This document shows positions 22,446-33,598 of a stretch of 33,671 nt of DNA, piece after piece. The notes under the pieces are model-generated. The model was not told the origin of the DNA. It saw nothing but the letters and a program-made list of their open reading frames with translations, and searched no databases. Source of the DNA: Zygnema cylindricum (lineage: Eukaryota > Streptophyta > Zygnematophyceae > Zygnematales > Zygnemataceae). Within the stretch, counting starts at the first letter, position 1; every line of letters starts with the position of its first letter. The stretch covers positions 1 through 33,671 of the forward strand of contig JBBHKE010001154.1 of the NCBI GenBank assembly GCA_037447655.1, given 5' to 3'. The position numbers and the translations under genes are program-made.

Positions 22446-22936
22446 ATGTTCTCAATGTTGTACCTGAACAAAAATAGGCATCCAGAGAGATTGTCGTTGT
22501 TGTGTTTTTTCCTGGCGACATGTCACATGTAGTCACACTTATTTCTATAATTATTGTAGTTTCTGTTTTAGCGCCTTGTTTAGTTAGAATGTGGATAAAT
22601 TTGTTTTTTTATTCATTATTGGGACCTTTCTAGATTAAGATCGATGCGACTTTCCACATCGTTAAATTATTATTATCCGAATGCCCTTGGAGATCTTTCA
22701 CTTTTGCAAATTCATTAAATAAACAACATAGAAACACAAATGAAATCCGCACATGGAAACAGCATAAGCGCTTGTGGTCAAAAAATGTTACAATCATGAC
22801 CCGTGGTAAGGGACTATTGGTCTGGTAGTTAACTAATTATGCTCATGCTGACCTTGTCTGAGTGTTTTATGCTAAAGTCAAAGGCATCTAATCTACACTT
22901 ACTGTAACTTAATTATAAAATGGTAAAAAGTAATTT

Positions 22937-23020
22937 TAACACGTGACAAAGACTCGAGAAATAATTTATACAATGAAGTAACACGTGACAAAGACTCGAG
23001 AAATAATTTATACAATGAAG
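22937..23020. repeat. Exact 42-bp tandem duplication
   Basis: Positions 22937-22978 and 22979-23020 are identical (start TAACACGTGACAAAGACTCG). Each unit carries a CACGTG E-box/G-box core. Perfect identity suggests recent origin. Confidence 0.95.
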
Positions 23021-23134
23021 TTTTAGTATTAGACATCTTAATGTTAGAAAGCTTATAGATTGATTAGTGGAGTTAGTGTGCAATGTGAAAATTACAACGA
23101 ATCGTCTGCTGTATTGTAATCCACAAAACTAGAG

Positions 23135-23450
23135 TGGACCATACTTGATTACATCCTACAAGTAGAAGCTTTTACATAAAGTACACCTTGCTGTCTTTGG
23201 TTCGATGGTCTCCACCAAACCTAGTGTGGTCTCTGCTGATCCAGAGCATATCAATATTGGAGTTGATTATTACTGATGCCGGGACTTCAACAGAAATTAG
23301 AGAGGACTACATCTGGTACACAAGCGTTGTACCTCAACTATAGCGAACTGTGTCACACATAGGTGTTGTACATAAAGTTTAGTCTATTGGGTTGAATCCA
23401 GAGGATGTGTACCTAAACTAGAGTAAGTCACGTCTGATCCAGAGTAATAT
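23135..23450. repeat. Degenerate ~39-bp repeat array
   Basis: Related blocks of the type AACTAGAGT...CTGATCCAGAG...TTGTAC recur near 23135, 23214, 23293, 23333, 23372 and 23411, with spacing close to 39-40 bp or its multiple. The copies are strongly diverged, so this is an old minisatellite. Confidence 0.45.
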
Positions 23451-24344
23451 GTCAAAAAACGCTAGTTAGGTCAATAGTCCAACAACAGTATTTAAGTTCA
23501 AAAACTGCATTCTTCCACATCTTCTACCAAAGTATTATACTTTAATCTCACGTCAATATTAATTTCTTATCGTTAATGTTGTTCAAAATTGGAAAAACAA
23601 TTAGAAACATTATATTTGATTCCGCTGTACTATACGCGTATACAACGGAAAATGACATATAGCGTTTCCGCAGAATTGAACTGCGGTTGGGACAGCAAGG
23701 AAAGGGCAGCATAGAAGATAGGTGGTCACTTATTCATTTCTTTGGAAAGCCAGTTTTACGATGCTATTTTCACTTTGGTTGCCTTTTTTATATTGTTTAT
23801 TTTTGTTTGATAAGTAAAACATGTTTTTTGTTCAGTAGACATCCGTAAACTTTTTTTGTTTTGGGCTATAGGAATTCCTTCACTTTTCAGACTTCGGGTT
23901 TTAATATTCTTTTACTTTTTACCCACTAATAGTATGTGGTAATTTTGAGAAAATGGTGAAAGTCCTAAAAAACCCTACAAAACTCCTGAATGATTGACCA
24001 ACGTTCAAGTAAAGGGGGCTCTTGAATATCATTTGTGTGTTTTTCCCATCACATTACTACTGTGCATGTTGAATAATAAAACACAGATTGTAATCAGCCC
24101 CCATGTTTTACCTCCCTAATTTTGTTAACCATCTTCATTAAGGGTCATAATATCCAATTATGATCCAGAAAGTAAGCAATTATGACCTAACTAGCCATGC
24201 CTAAGACAAAGACAGCTTCAAGAGCAACTAAAACTGATAACAACAATTATACTTATTATTAAAGAGCAGATTTGGACAAGCAAAAAAACTTTGTGGCGAC
24301 TATGTACAAGACTATATTGCTCTATATGCTTTAATTCTTCTCGG

Positions 24345-27300
24345 CTATCTAACATCTACGACCCTCGTCTTCCTTATTCTCGACATCAACTCGTACCCAA
24401 CCATACCACCTTGGAGAACCTGGTCCACCGAACCAAGCTCTTGGACGAAAAAACCATCCAAACTTTTCTCCTCCGGCAATCCCACAAATTTCTCTACGCC
24501 GTATTTTGCGCATAAAACAAAAAGGACCAACAAAGTGATGAGCATTTGCAGCCTTTCTTTGTCTCCACGAATGGCGAAAAATACAACCATGGCCCCTAAG
24601 TAGGAACACAACATCACCCTCATCACTTTCAACACTGTCCCCACCAGTCGGCCGTCAGTGACCGCAGGAGACACCAAACTCCGATAAATGAAAAGAAAGT
24701 TATATTTGTCGACACATAGTCGATAAAAGAAAAAGAACGCTCCGGCTGGAAGTACTAACGGTGCAGCCATACTGTAAGTAAGAGCCATGGCGAATGCGGT
24801 GAGGTTATATGAGTGGTATTGGGGAAAGTCGAAAGAAAGTGTTGCTTTCTCTGATGTTGGTTTTGTAGTGGAGAGAGGCAATCCTGACCGACCGATCGCA
24901 TCAGATTCGAGCAAACGAGTCCCTTCAACACTGTCAGTAGTGGGCAAATCATTTGAACCAACATAATCCCCAAGTACACTAGAAGACAACGGTTCATCGA
25001 GCTCCAGTACATCATTTCCAACAACGTCCCCAGTCGAACTACTGGAAGTGGTCCCATCTGGATCCCTACTCCTCTTGAAACGCCTCAACTGTCTCTTGAT
25101 CATCCAAAGCGGCGAAAGTAGATCGACGGAGACTCCGAGGAGTGAGCTCGTAATCAAAAAGGCAAGTGCAGAAAGTGACGAACTCCCGATAAAAGTCCTA
25201 CTTAACCAAAGGTCCACACTAGGGCAACCAGAAGGCTTCACATAACATTGCCCAAAATGAAGGATGGCGGATTCGAGGGTAGTTTCCACCAATGCCTACA
25301 CAATCAGCTTCAAAGAAATGTGAATATAAGGATTGTAAGGATGAGCTTCATGGAAATATAGTTGTAAGAAATATAAAAACGAGCTTCGAAGAGATGTAGT
25401 TAAGCGAAATGTGAGAATGAGCTTCAAAAAATCGTGAATGTAAGAAATGTACGAATGAGCTTTGAAGAAGAATGTAAAGCTCTGATACAGGTTTCCAGCA
25501 GCAGGGTTCTTGCTTGGAAAAATATCAAAAGAGGTGACGCACAAAAAGGGCTCAAACTTTTTTGGACAAAGACCTGACCTTTAACCAACATGATAGTCAC
25601 GTCCATGATCCTTCATATACTCGTTATCTAAGCTTCAATTTTGGCAAAATCAATGCATGTGAGACTTGCTTGAAATTTCAGCACAATTCATTAATTGAAA
25701 TACAGCGAAAGGCCAAAGAGAGCAACTAATTGACAAAACTGAATGCAATCAAAGCAGTCTGGTTTTTTTGAGATTGGATATTTCTCATCATTTCTTGTGA
25801 TACCCCAACTTCTTAATTTGGTCTCATGATTCATCATGATCTTTACTTACCTTTTGTTTCACTAAAGCAATCAGATGGGTTCGAATCAGATCGCGTGTTT
25901 TTTAATGAAGATTACTGTAAACATAAGACTAAGAAGAAAGCCATGTGACAAATGGGGTTTTTGTCTTTCGAATGATACAGGAAACTTCATCCACAACAAG
26001 AGTTAAATGACGAATAGATACAAGAAGGGGAGAGTTAAGAACTTCTCGACTTACCTTGAGAAGAAAGAGGTTGACCAGGAAGAAGCACACCATCTTGACC
26101 AGGATCGCCTGTTGCTCGCCCGATACAGTCAAATGACATTCAAATTTCGCCAAATACGATAGGATTCGCGGGATATAAGTGTACATGGCAAAGAACGTTA
26201 ATGCATTGGGCAAAAATTGAAATAGTAGCGCGGCAAGCCAGCTGGAGCCCTGACAGCAAAGAAACAGCCAAATGGGCCACATGTGAAAAACAAGCATATG
26301 CAAAGCATGGCTTCAGAAAAGGGTAAAGGTCCAACAGTCGTAGGTGAGACTCATTGAAACAGAATCAAGTCAAAACTCGCATATAAATACACGCAAACCT
26401 AGTTTAATTTGGCTTTCAAGTGTTGCCGAGTGAACATCAAGTCAATTGCACTGTTAGGTAGAAGTGAAATAACTCTTTCAGCACAACAAGAAAATTATCT
26501 CTTCCTCCAGCGTTATGAAAACATAACGCCAATCACCAAACTGCTACTGCTGCACGCCTCATAATTTGTACAATCAAAGGTATGATTCAGGCAAGGACCA
26601 AGATGATGTAACATTTGTGAACATTGCTCAAAAAATTACAATAAAACCGTGGATAGGAGCGCAAACAAGATCCACATTCTTGAATCAAGGATTGGAGGGA
26701 AAACAAAAGTTACAACAAGGTAAAAGGTTGGTTGCAACAATCATGGATAAGAATATGCAAGGGCAAACCTACTTATCTCAAGAACAAATGAATATTGAAC
26801 CGCCATAAACAACTAGTTTCCTTTCCTAGTTTAAAACAGTTTTAAACTACTATGTTCTTTCCAAGTAAATAAACATACATATCCTCCTCATTACCCTGGT
26901 GAATAAATTACTTCAGTGACTACTCATCAAAAACGTGTAAAATTGTAGCTATTTCATCAATTTTTGAGGTAACCAAAACCTTTACTTGCCGATTGGGCAT
27001 TTGGAAAATTCAGCAACAGTCACAATATACTTTAATACTCTAAATACTTACTTCCTCGCATAATTACATTTCTAATACATCCCACTGATAGGCACAACCT
27101 ACCTCCCGCATATACGTAAAGAAAAGAAGTGATCAGGAAAAAAGAGGAAAGCACAGAAAGTGCACTGACCTTTGCCCATGCCAGCCATGAATGGAAGTGT
27201 TGCACAGCCTCTGGATCAAGCCTTGCGGTGGCAGAATTCATTGCAGTAACCATGGCCAATGGAGAGCTCCAAAACACTAGCACAATAAGGACGGCACAGT

Positions 27301-30023
27301 TCACAAGAAAGCTCCGTATTCGCCGTCCAACTGCACTGCTCCCAACATGATCCCACTGCACTTTTGCAGGAGGTGGTGCTCTCTCTGCATGCCACCTGTG
27401 TGTAGCTAATGGAGGACAATGTCTACGCGGTGCTTTCCATGCTGCGTCTCTTATTGCTCTTGTAGCAGTAAACACATCTTTAAAAACTATAAATGCAATT
27501 CCCGCACCTCGTGCACGTCCTTCCTCAAACTCATCCAATGCTGCCTTCGACGCAATGATCTTTTTCTCCAAAAACAGGACCTCGTCTCTCCACTGCCATG
27601 CGCCAAGTAGCCAAAATATCCGCTGCCAGTCACTTTTTGGTTGGAATGAATCACGCCAAAACTGCCAAAAAGGTCTCTTCAAAAATGCAAAACTCCTAGC
27701 TGATATACCACATAAACGCCTTCTTGAACTGCCTGCAAAGATATGCTCCTCCTCTTCCTCTGATAGAACAAGTCCCATATCTTCACCAACAGCACTGGCT
27801 AAAGGTTGGTAATAGTCCAAATCTTCTTCTCCATCATCACTCACCCACCCATGATACTCCGACTTTTGACTTGTATGATTTTCTTCTGCAGCTTCCACCT
27901 GAGCCTTTGCTCTGGCTTTCACTAAATGCCTCTCCAGATTCATAAGTGATTCACGAATGGAAAGATATGTGACCAAATCCTGAGGAATGCAAACGTGATA
28001 TATCTTTCCCGGATATAGATGCTCAAAGTAGTCCACCAGGGTCTGGAAAAAACACCCAAGAGCAAAAGGTTCATCTTCGAGGCCTTATATTAATCTGATA
28101 TAGAAATCATTCTTCAAATCCTTACCGGCGTTTCTGTGAGTTCTACCGAATGTATTAGCTTTAATCGTAACACCCCACAGTGTCTACAGAAACTAAGAAG
28201 TTGAAGCCACAAATTAAATGGGGCGTCACTGCTTGAGTAGTCACTGGTTTTGCCTCCAAAATTGTTTTTCTCCATCCACAATTGAAAATTTTACCCTAAG
28301 ACCAATGGAAAGATAAGTACCTTTGACGACAATATTATGATAAAAAATTGAATAATACGTAAAAAGGTGAACGCGTTTGAGAGGCAAACAAATCCTTTCC
28401 TGTAATAATGATGTATGGTATACCAAACGGGTCCTACAGGATAAAGCTCTAATATAAAATAAGGATCAAATCCCGTCGAAGCACCCTGCAGTAACAATTT
28501 ACCATTGTCCCTTAGGACCGTCTTTCCGAACTCTGATTGTGCATACCGTCAACATAACGACAATTTAATTAAGATCTCCAGCATTTTCTGCTCTACAACC
28601 ATGCCCTCCCTTCTCCTTAAATGATAATTTGCTTAGAAAGTGTGCAAGTCTCACCTGCTTGTCCCGTGCTAGACCCCTAGGAACTCCCCGAATCATGACA
28701 GTGAAGGCGGAAATGGTGTCTAAAGCACCACCTTGTCGAAATCGAGCCGCCTGTAAACGTGTCTCCAGCCATTCAAGGGAGCTGTGCACGACTACACAAA
28801 CACCACATACAAACACTACGTGAAGCCACAACCATGGGGAGCCAGGGCGTAGATGTGACACAGTGGCCGCCACCAGCTCGTCATTGATAGGCACATCTCC
28901 AAAACGTATGTGGACAGGAAGTAGCAGCAGAAGGCCTGGCACCGACAGCAAGGCCAACATGAAGAAGATCACCCTCTGCAAATCCAAAATCAATGCCAGT
29001 GAAAGACGACTAAAAAAACATCAGCCACAAACATTCCATGTATGATGGACAAGAAAAGACGCACTTTGATTTGTCGTTTTTGACAACGCTTTCACCTAAA
29101 CTGGGTTCATTTCAGCACTATGGGTATTTCAGTAATTACTTCACATAAAAACGGATTCAAACCAGTGTACACTGTTAAGTATTCAAGATTCTCCAGGATT
29201 AAATATGGTTAAATCGCAGTATTTACAGCAGAAAATGACAAAGTATTTCCGGCTTTGCCAACTTTAATTTCAGATAGTGCATCACAGCTCCAGCTGAGGC
29301 CTGAGACAACTTTAAAACTTGAATTGGAAACTAAAATGTCTTAACAGCTCTACCCAAACAACCTGTGCTCTATGAAGAACAGTTCTCGTCTACCTTGGGG
29401 ACGCGCAAAAACTCCTATTCATCCGCTCCAATTGACCAAAACCAATTTTTAACAATATGATTGAAATCCTTGCGTCAACATTAAGATAAAATTCTTAACA
29501 TAGTCGGACTCGAACTAAAGCCTACAGACAATTGAGCCTCCGATTTGACCTTGTTTATTTCTTTCCAAATTCAAAAAACAAACTTCTCGGTTTCAGATAG
29601 ACAACTTAAGCATCGACAAACAGGAACAAACTGCAATAAAAAAAATTCATCAACTGCAAGGCAAACACCATAGCAGATAAAACATTGAAAATAAAAACTT
29701 TGCACAAACATAAAAACAACAAGAGAAAAACATACTAGGAGGGCGAGATAGTCGCTTGCATCAGCACCACATAATCTCGCTATCTGATCATCTGTGGTTT
29801 TCCATACGGCTATCAACTTCGAAACTAAGTGAACAGGATGAGGCAGGCGATGGTCGTCTTGCAGCTTCACCAGCAAAAACAGTAAAATACAAGTGATTCC
29901 GCCAATTACACTGATGTTTGCAAGATACTTCAGACCTCCCCAAGTCCCATGAAGGCCGCCCTGGGACGAGGGTCCTGGTGAGGGCATAGGTGAAACACCT
30001 ATCCAACCTCCCACCACACTCAT
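24345..30023 (-). CDS. CSC1-like / OSCA4-type mechanosensitive cation channel
   Basis: Predicted membrane channel of the OSCA/CSC1 (DUF221; TMEM63/anoctamin-like) family, which passes Ca2+ and other cations on osmotic or mechanical stress. Five exons, all phase 0: 30023-29736, 28975-28655, 28042-27170, 26249-26055 and 25295-24345, giving 875 residues. First membrane helix at 35-53, then 97-119 and 144-160. The cytosolic domain starts at FTVMIRGVP (187-195) and has an RRM-like strand GIAFIVFKD (384-392). The pore-domain helices begin at 447-471; [16 protein letters not shown] (from 714) and [15 protein letters not shown] (750-764) are the family's C-terminal signatures. The pattern is closest to the OSCA4 branch (Arabidopsis At4g35870 type). 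An acidic insert (264-303) and a Ser/Asp-rich loop (about 640-700) are lineage-variable. The first ATG after an in-frame stop was taken as the start. Complete, with no breaks seen. Confidence 0.92.
25305..25479 (-). repeat. 38-bp minisatellite at intron 4/exon 5 boundary
   Basis: Units start at 25305, 25343, 25381, 25419 and 25457 (partial), each beginning GAGCTTC or CAGCTTC and exactly 38 bp apart. The array ends about 10 bp from the 3' splice site of exon 5 (25295) of the channel gene, so on the coding strand it supplies the branch-site and pyrimidine region. Confidence 0.85.
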
Positions 30024-30414
30024 GGCTAATGTTACACGTGGCAAAATAGAGCAGCAGCATCTAGACTAAAAGCTGCCAAGCGAGGCTCCAAATGAATGAG
30101 AGAAAAAGATAGAAAAAAGGAAAAAGGAAAAAGCTAGGCAAGATGGAAGTCCAATAACAGGTTGCGACATCTTCATTGAAGGTACAGTATCCTTCTGTAA
30201 GAGAAGCTCGCTTTTCACAGATTGTAGAATTGTTTACAATATGCCCTCAATTGAAAGCTTTGAAACTTTTGAAAGTTCCACAGACACTGTAAAAAGTGCG
30301 AGCATCGCACGAAATCAACCTTTTCAGCTTGTGTACACCTTGCATCGTTCTTAATTTATTTGTTCTACGTGCACTATTTCAGATTAGTTGCGTGGTTCAC
30401 ACTTGAAAAAGGGG

Positions 30415-30670
30415 AAAACGGTATGGTATACTGCTTCGCGAGGAGAATCCGCGGCCGGTACAGGTCGAAACGAGGAGACTCGCGGAGGGTCGAGGAGAGT
30501 AACGCCGGCCGTAGGATAACCTCGCGGAGACTCCCGCGGATGCCGGTTCGACACATTTCGAATTGGCCCGCGAAGACGTCACCGGGCCAGGTATACCTGT
30601 CTTAGCTGGCGGCGTACGACGTCTCGCGGGAGGACGCAAACGGATAAATAGGCTCTTTCGCGGCGGGCGA
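30415..30670. promoter_or_regulatory. CpG-rich patch upstream of the channel gene
   Basis: A sharp GC- and CpG-rich island in AT-rich DNA, with repeated CTCGCGG motifs and a GACGTCA bZIP/CRE-type core near 30570. It starts about 400 bp upstream of the channel start codon (30023), so it may be promoter sequence. It could equally be a fragment of unrelated origin. Confidence 0.3.
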
Positions 30671-31099
30671 TGTTTAAGCTCAAGTAAAACAAAAATTAAT
30701 AATAACCAACGCCGCAAGTAAAACAAAAAATAACAAAAACCAACGGACGAAGGCGTCCCAAAAAAATAAAATAAAAATTAGCACGTGCTCCCCATTGCCG
30801 CTACGTTACCATTACGCCTATATCGTCGATCTCCTCGATACGTTGCCACTCAAAATAGAGTAGTTAATCACTCAATTTGTTGCTGGCTGATCGGGTGGTC
30901 CTTAGCGGCCATAAGGCTGTTTTAATTAATTAATATTTTGGTCGCCAATATATTTTTAATGCTACTCAATTAATATATTTTTATAATTACGGAATATTAA
31001 TGCATTAATCGTAATATAATACAACATTTATATATAATACATCACAAATGTAAAAATATATACATTGGCTATCCGTTTAGATCTTGGACAAACAACATT

Positions 31100-32010
31100 C
31101 ATAACAAAAAAAAACCAAATAAACAATGAGAATAGTTAGTCGTTGCATTTATTTTGTTTTATAATATCACAAAACGAAAACAAGAACAAATTTTACCCCC
31201 ACAATTGATGCTATCGTTTTTGCTATTTTACAATGTCTGAAACCTATTAAGATTGACAAACACAACGACTACATTTTTAATCGACCATAATAGAGAAAAT
31301 GTATTTGGTTTGTGTTAAGTTCTAGTTTTTTATACATAAAACAAAAACATTAACTAAACCTTTTTGATCTAACGTAATTGTTGATAAAAAAAATGAAATA
31401 TCCGATTAAGTATATGACAAAAGGCATTTATAAAAAAAAAAACAAATAAACGATAATAATATTTAGCCGTTGCTTTTATTTTCTCTCCCACGATCGATGT
31501 TATGATTTTTGTATGTTACAATGTTTGAAACCTATTAAATTTGACAAAAAAACGACTTCATTTTTTATCGACCATAATAGAGAAATTGTATCTTGTTTGT
31601 GTTACGTGATAGTTTGTTGTGTACACCAAATACACTAGCTAAAACTTTTTGATCTAACGTAATTGACAATACAAAAAATGAAATATCCGATTAGATATTT
31701 GACAAAAGACATTTATAAAAAAAAAAACCAAATAAGGGATGAGAGCTCTTAGTCGTTGCTTTTGTTTCGATTTGTAATATCAAAAAACGAAAAATATAAC
31801 GAATTTTACCCCCACGATCGATGTTATCATTTTTCTATCTTACAATGTTTCAAATCTATTAAATTTGATAAACACAAGGACTACATTTTTAATCGACGAT
31901 GATAAATAAACTATATTTGGTTTGTGTTGAGTCATAGTTTGTTATATAAACCAAAACACATTAACTATTTTTTTTTAGCATAACGTAATTGTTGATAAAA
32001 ATAATGAAAA
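31100..32010. repeat. Three tandem copies of a ~290-325-bp AT-rich repeat
   Basis: Aligned landmarks recur three times: an A-run followed by CAAATAA (about 31108, 31431, 31718), TTAGYCGTTGC (about 31137, 31462, 31748), TTTACCCCCACRATTGATG or its CGATCGATG variant, TTAATCGACCATAATAGAGA, and GATCTAACGTAATTG. Spacing is about 325 then 286 bp, with indels at A-runs. It is a short satellite-like array, or the internal repeats of a transposable element. Confidence 0.8.
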
Positions 32011-32031
32011 TAAAATCATATACATAAATAA

Positions 32032-32033
<2 letters not shown>

Positions 32034-32091
<58 letters not shown>
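32034..32091. repeat. TG dinucleotide microsatellite
   Basis: About 29 uninterrupted TG units just right of the three-copy repeat. Confidence 0.98.
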
Positions 32092-32094
<3 letters not shown>

Positions 32095-32490
32095 TATCCA
32101 ACTTAATGATGAAAACACATAGGGCAGCAAATATTAAATAATTTATTTTGTGAATACTAACTATAGTGAACATTTTGTGAAATACAATACAAAAAACATT
32201 AACTTCGACAACATTAGAGATTACACGTCTTTTTTTATCAAATAATTTTTTTTATCACATAAAAAAACAAGCTATGCAATTTTAGGGTTTGTACAAAATA
32301 AAATAAAAAAACAAATAAAATATAAACATGTAATGGGCAGAAAAATAATAAAACTATAAGAAAACTTATTACGCGAGTTTCAATTTCTAAAAAAATAAGT
32401 TTAAATAAACATTATAAGTTTCTACAAAGTTTCGAAAGCTACAAAAAACAAATTTATAACAGGTGCCAAAAAAGCCCCACAAACTTTAAT

Positions 32491-33432
32491 TTAGTTTTTT
32501 TTGTTTTCAGTCGCTAATCTCTTTGATATGTCGCGCAAACTCCATTTGTTCACGAATTGGCGATCTTGCAACCTGTCCAATGCCGTACTTAATGTTACCT
32601 CATTTTCTTTTGCTATTCTACCAACTTCTACCAAGATAACATTCCAATTATAAAACGTCCGATATTCTCCTTTCCTCCAACTAGTTCCACTTGATTCCAA
32701 TTTCGCGATGGAAGGAAGTCCACCTATGCCATCGTGGTAGGCTTTCCACACATCTTTGACCGTGTGTAGTCGAGCTCCAATTTGTGTCATTAAAGAAACT
32801 TGATTTAAGTTTTCTTGCGATAGAACAGGACGTGGAAATTTTTCAGTTGTCCTTGTCGTTTCCTCAAGGGTTTCATGTTCTTCGTCTTCACTTCGAGGAA
32901 GATCGCGTTCAGGAGTCCCAATTCCCATAGCTGATTCATTTTCTGATGATCTATTTTGATTTTCACATGGTTGTGTTCCATGCAACGGATCTCCATGACC
33001 GTTCATCATGTGCATAATGCGGGTTAACCTGTCATCTATATTACAAATTTTCTCATTCAAGCTTGAAAGTGTCTCTTTTACATAGGACATTTCCTCTCCC
33101 ATGTAATCGATTTTTCTTCCACATGTCTCACTCCACATGAAAAGCGAATCAACAGATTTTCCCACTTGTGAAATTGTGATCGGCACATTTGCTTCGGCAT
33201 CAGCAATTGAAGCCCACATGTCTGATGCTTCATGACACGTTTTTTTGACTTCGTCTTTGAACGATGACCACAAACGAGATTCGAACAATTTGTGCTTGAA
33301 GATAGGAAGATCAGGAAATAAATCCTGGAAAAAAACATGGTCCTGTAAAAACACACTTTTGAGCCATAACATGGTGTGAAGGAAATTTTGTGCGCTTAAA
33401 TCTCTTTCAGATTTGGAAGCTCGAGCATTTCT
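32491..33432 (-). CDS. Partial: GCR1_C-like DNA-binding domain, Crypton-type protein, 3' terminal exon
   Basis: The terminal exon of a minus-strand gene that continues beyond the right edge. A strong acceptor (TTTTTTTGTGCAG|AGAAAT) at 33433 opens a 313-residue frame in phase 0 that stops at 32491. Residues 1-60 contain ERDLSAQNFLHTMLWLKSV and FPDLPIFKHKLF, resembling the stretch between the recombinase and DNA-binding parts in Crypton-like proteins. Residues about 95-145 may form a coiled coil, and 155-215 are acidic and polar. Residues about 225-275 read VKDVWKAYHDGIGG, PSIAKLE, then TSWRKGE...FYNW, the pattern of the GCR1_C domain (yeast Gcr1 C-terminal DNA-binding fold, also found in Crypton tyrosine-recombinase elements). 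The usual basic pair after the FY is replaced by NWN. Whether this is an element or a domesticated host gene cannot be decided without the missing N-terminus. Confidence 0.6.
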   Translation of the reverse strand, partial: RNARASKSERDLSAQNFLHTMLWLKSVFLQDHVFFQDLFPDLPIFKHKLFESRLWSSFKDEVKKTCHEASDMWASIADAEANVPITISQVGKSVDSLFMWSETCGRKIDYMGEEMSYVKETLSSLNEKICNIDDRLTRIMHMMNGHGDPLHGTQPCENQNRSSENESAMGIGTPERDLPRSEDEEHETLEETTRTTEKFPRPVLSQENLNQVSLMTQIGARLHTVKDVWKAYHDGIGGLPSIAKLESSGTSWRKGEYRTFYNWNVILVEVGRIAKENEVTLSTALDRLQDRQFVNKWSLRDISKRLATENKKN

Positions 33433-33529
33433 CTGCACAAAAAAACATTTGTATGTTTTAATAGAAGAATAATTCATTAAGTATAAAACGAAAACCAAAA
33501 AAATAATACATTAAATATATATAAAAAAA

Positions 33530-33530
<1 letters not shown>

Positions 33531-33598
<68 letters not shown>

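Larger units (their letters stand above)
21483..24344. other. Intergenic region
   Basis: Lies between two convergent genes, the plus-strand gene ending at 21482 and the minus-strand channel gene ending at 24345. No protein-like frame was found. It contains one MITE (21663-21864), a TTTCAAAG/TTTCGAAG cluster (22378-22445), an exact 42-bp duplication (22937-23020) and a degenerate roughly 39-bp repeat (23135-23450). The remaining sequence, mainly AT-rich 23450-24344, must hold both 3' UTR ends; nothing else is visible. Confidence 0.6.
30024..32490. other. Upstream/intergenic region with CpG-rich patch and AT-rich repeats
   Basis: Divides into the channel-gene promoter region (30024-30420), a CpG-rich patch (30415-30670), AT-rich DNA, a three-copy repeat (31100-32010), a TG microsatellite (32034-32091) and an AT-rich stretch that leads into the GCR1_C-like exon and probably contains its 3' UTR. 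No protein-like frame was found. Confidence 0.6.

Noticed and set aside
26566-26808. 80-codon plus-strand frame inside the channel gene
   Set aside because: Lies in an intron of the opposite-strand gene, has no recognisable domain and no splice or promoter support.
27032-27169. Extension of channel exon 3 to a donor at 27103
   Set aside because: The extension breaks phase with exon 4, whereas the AAG|GTCAGT donor at 27170 gives [19 protein letters not shown], which restores the family's sequence pattern.
31961-32173. Frame with a Thr-His repeat
   Set aside because: Direct translation of the TG microsatellite; flanking codons are AT-rich noise.
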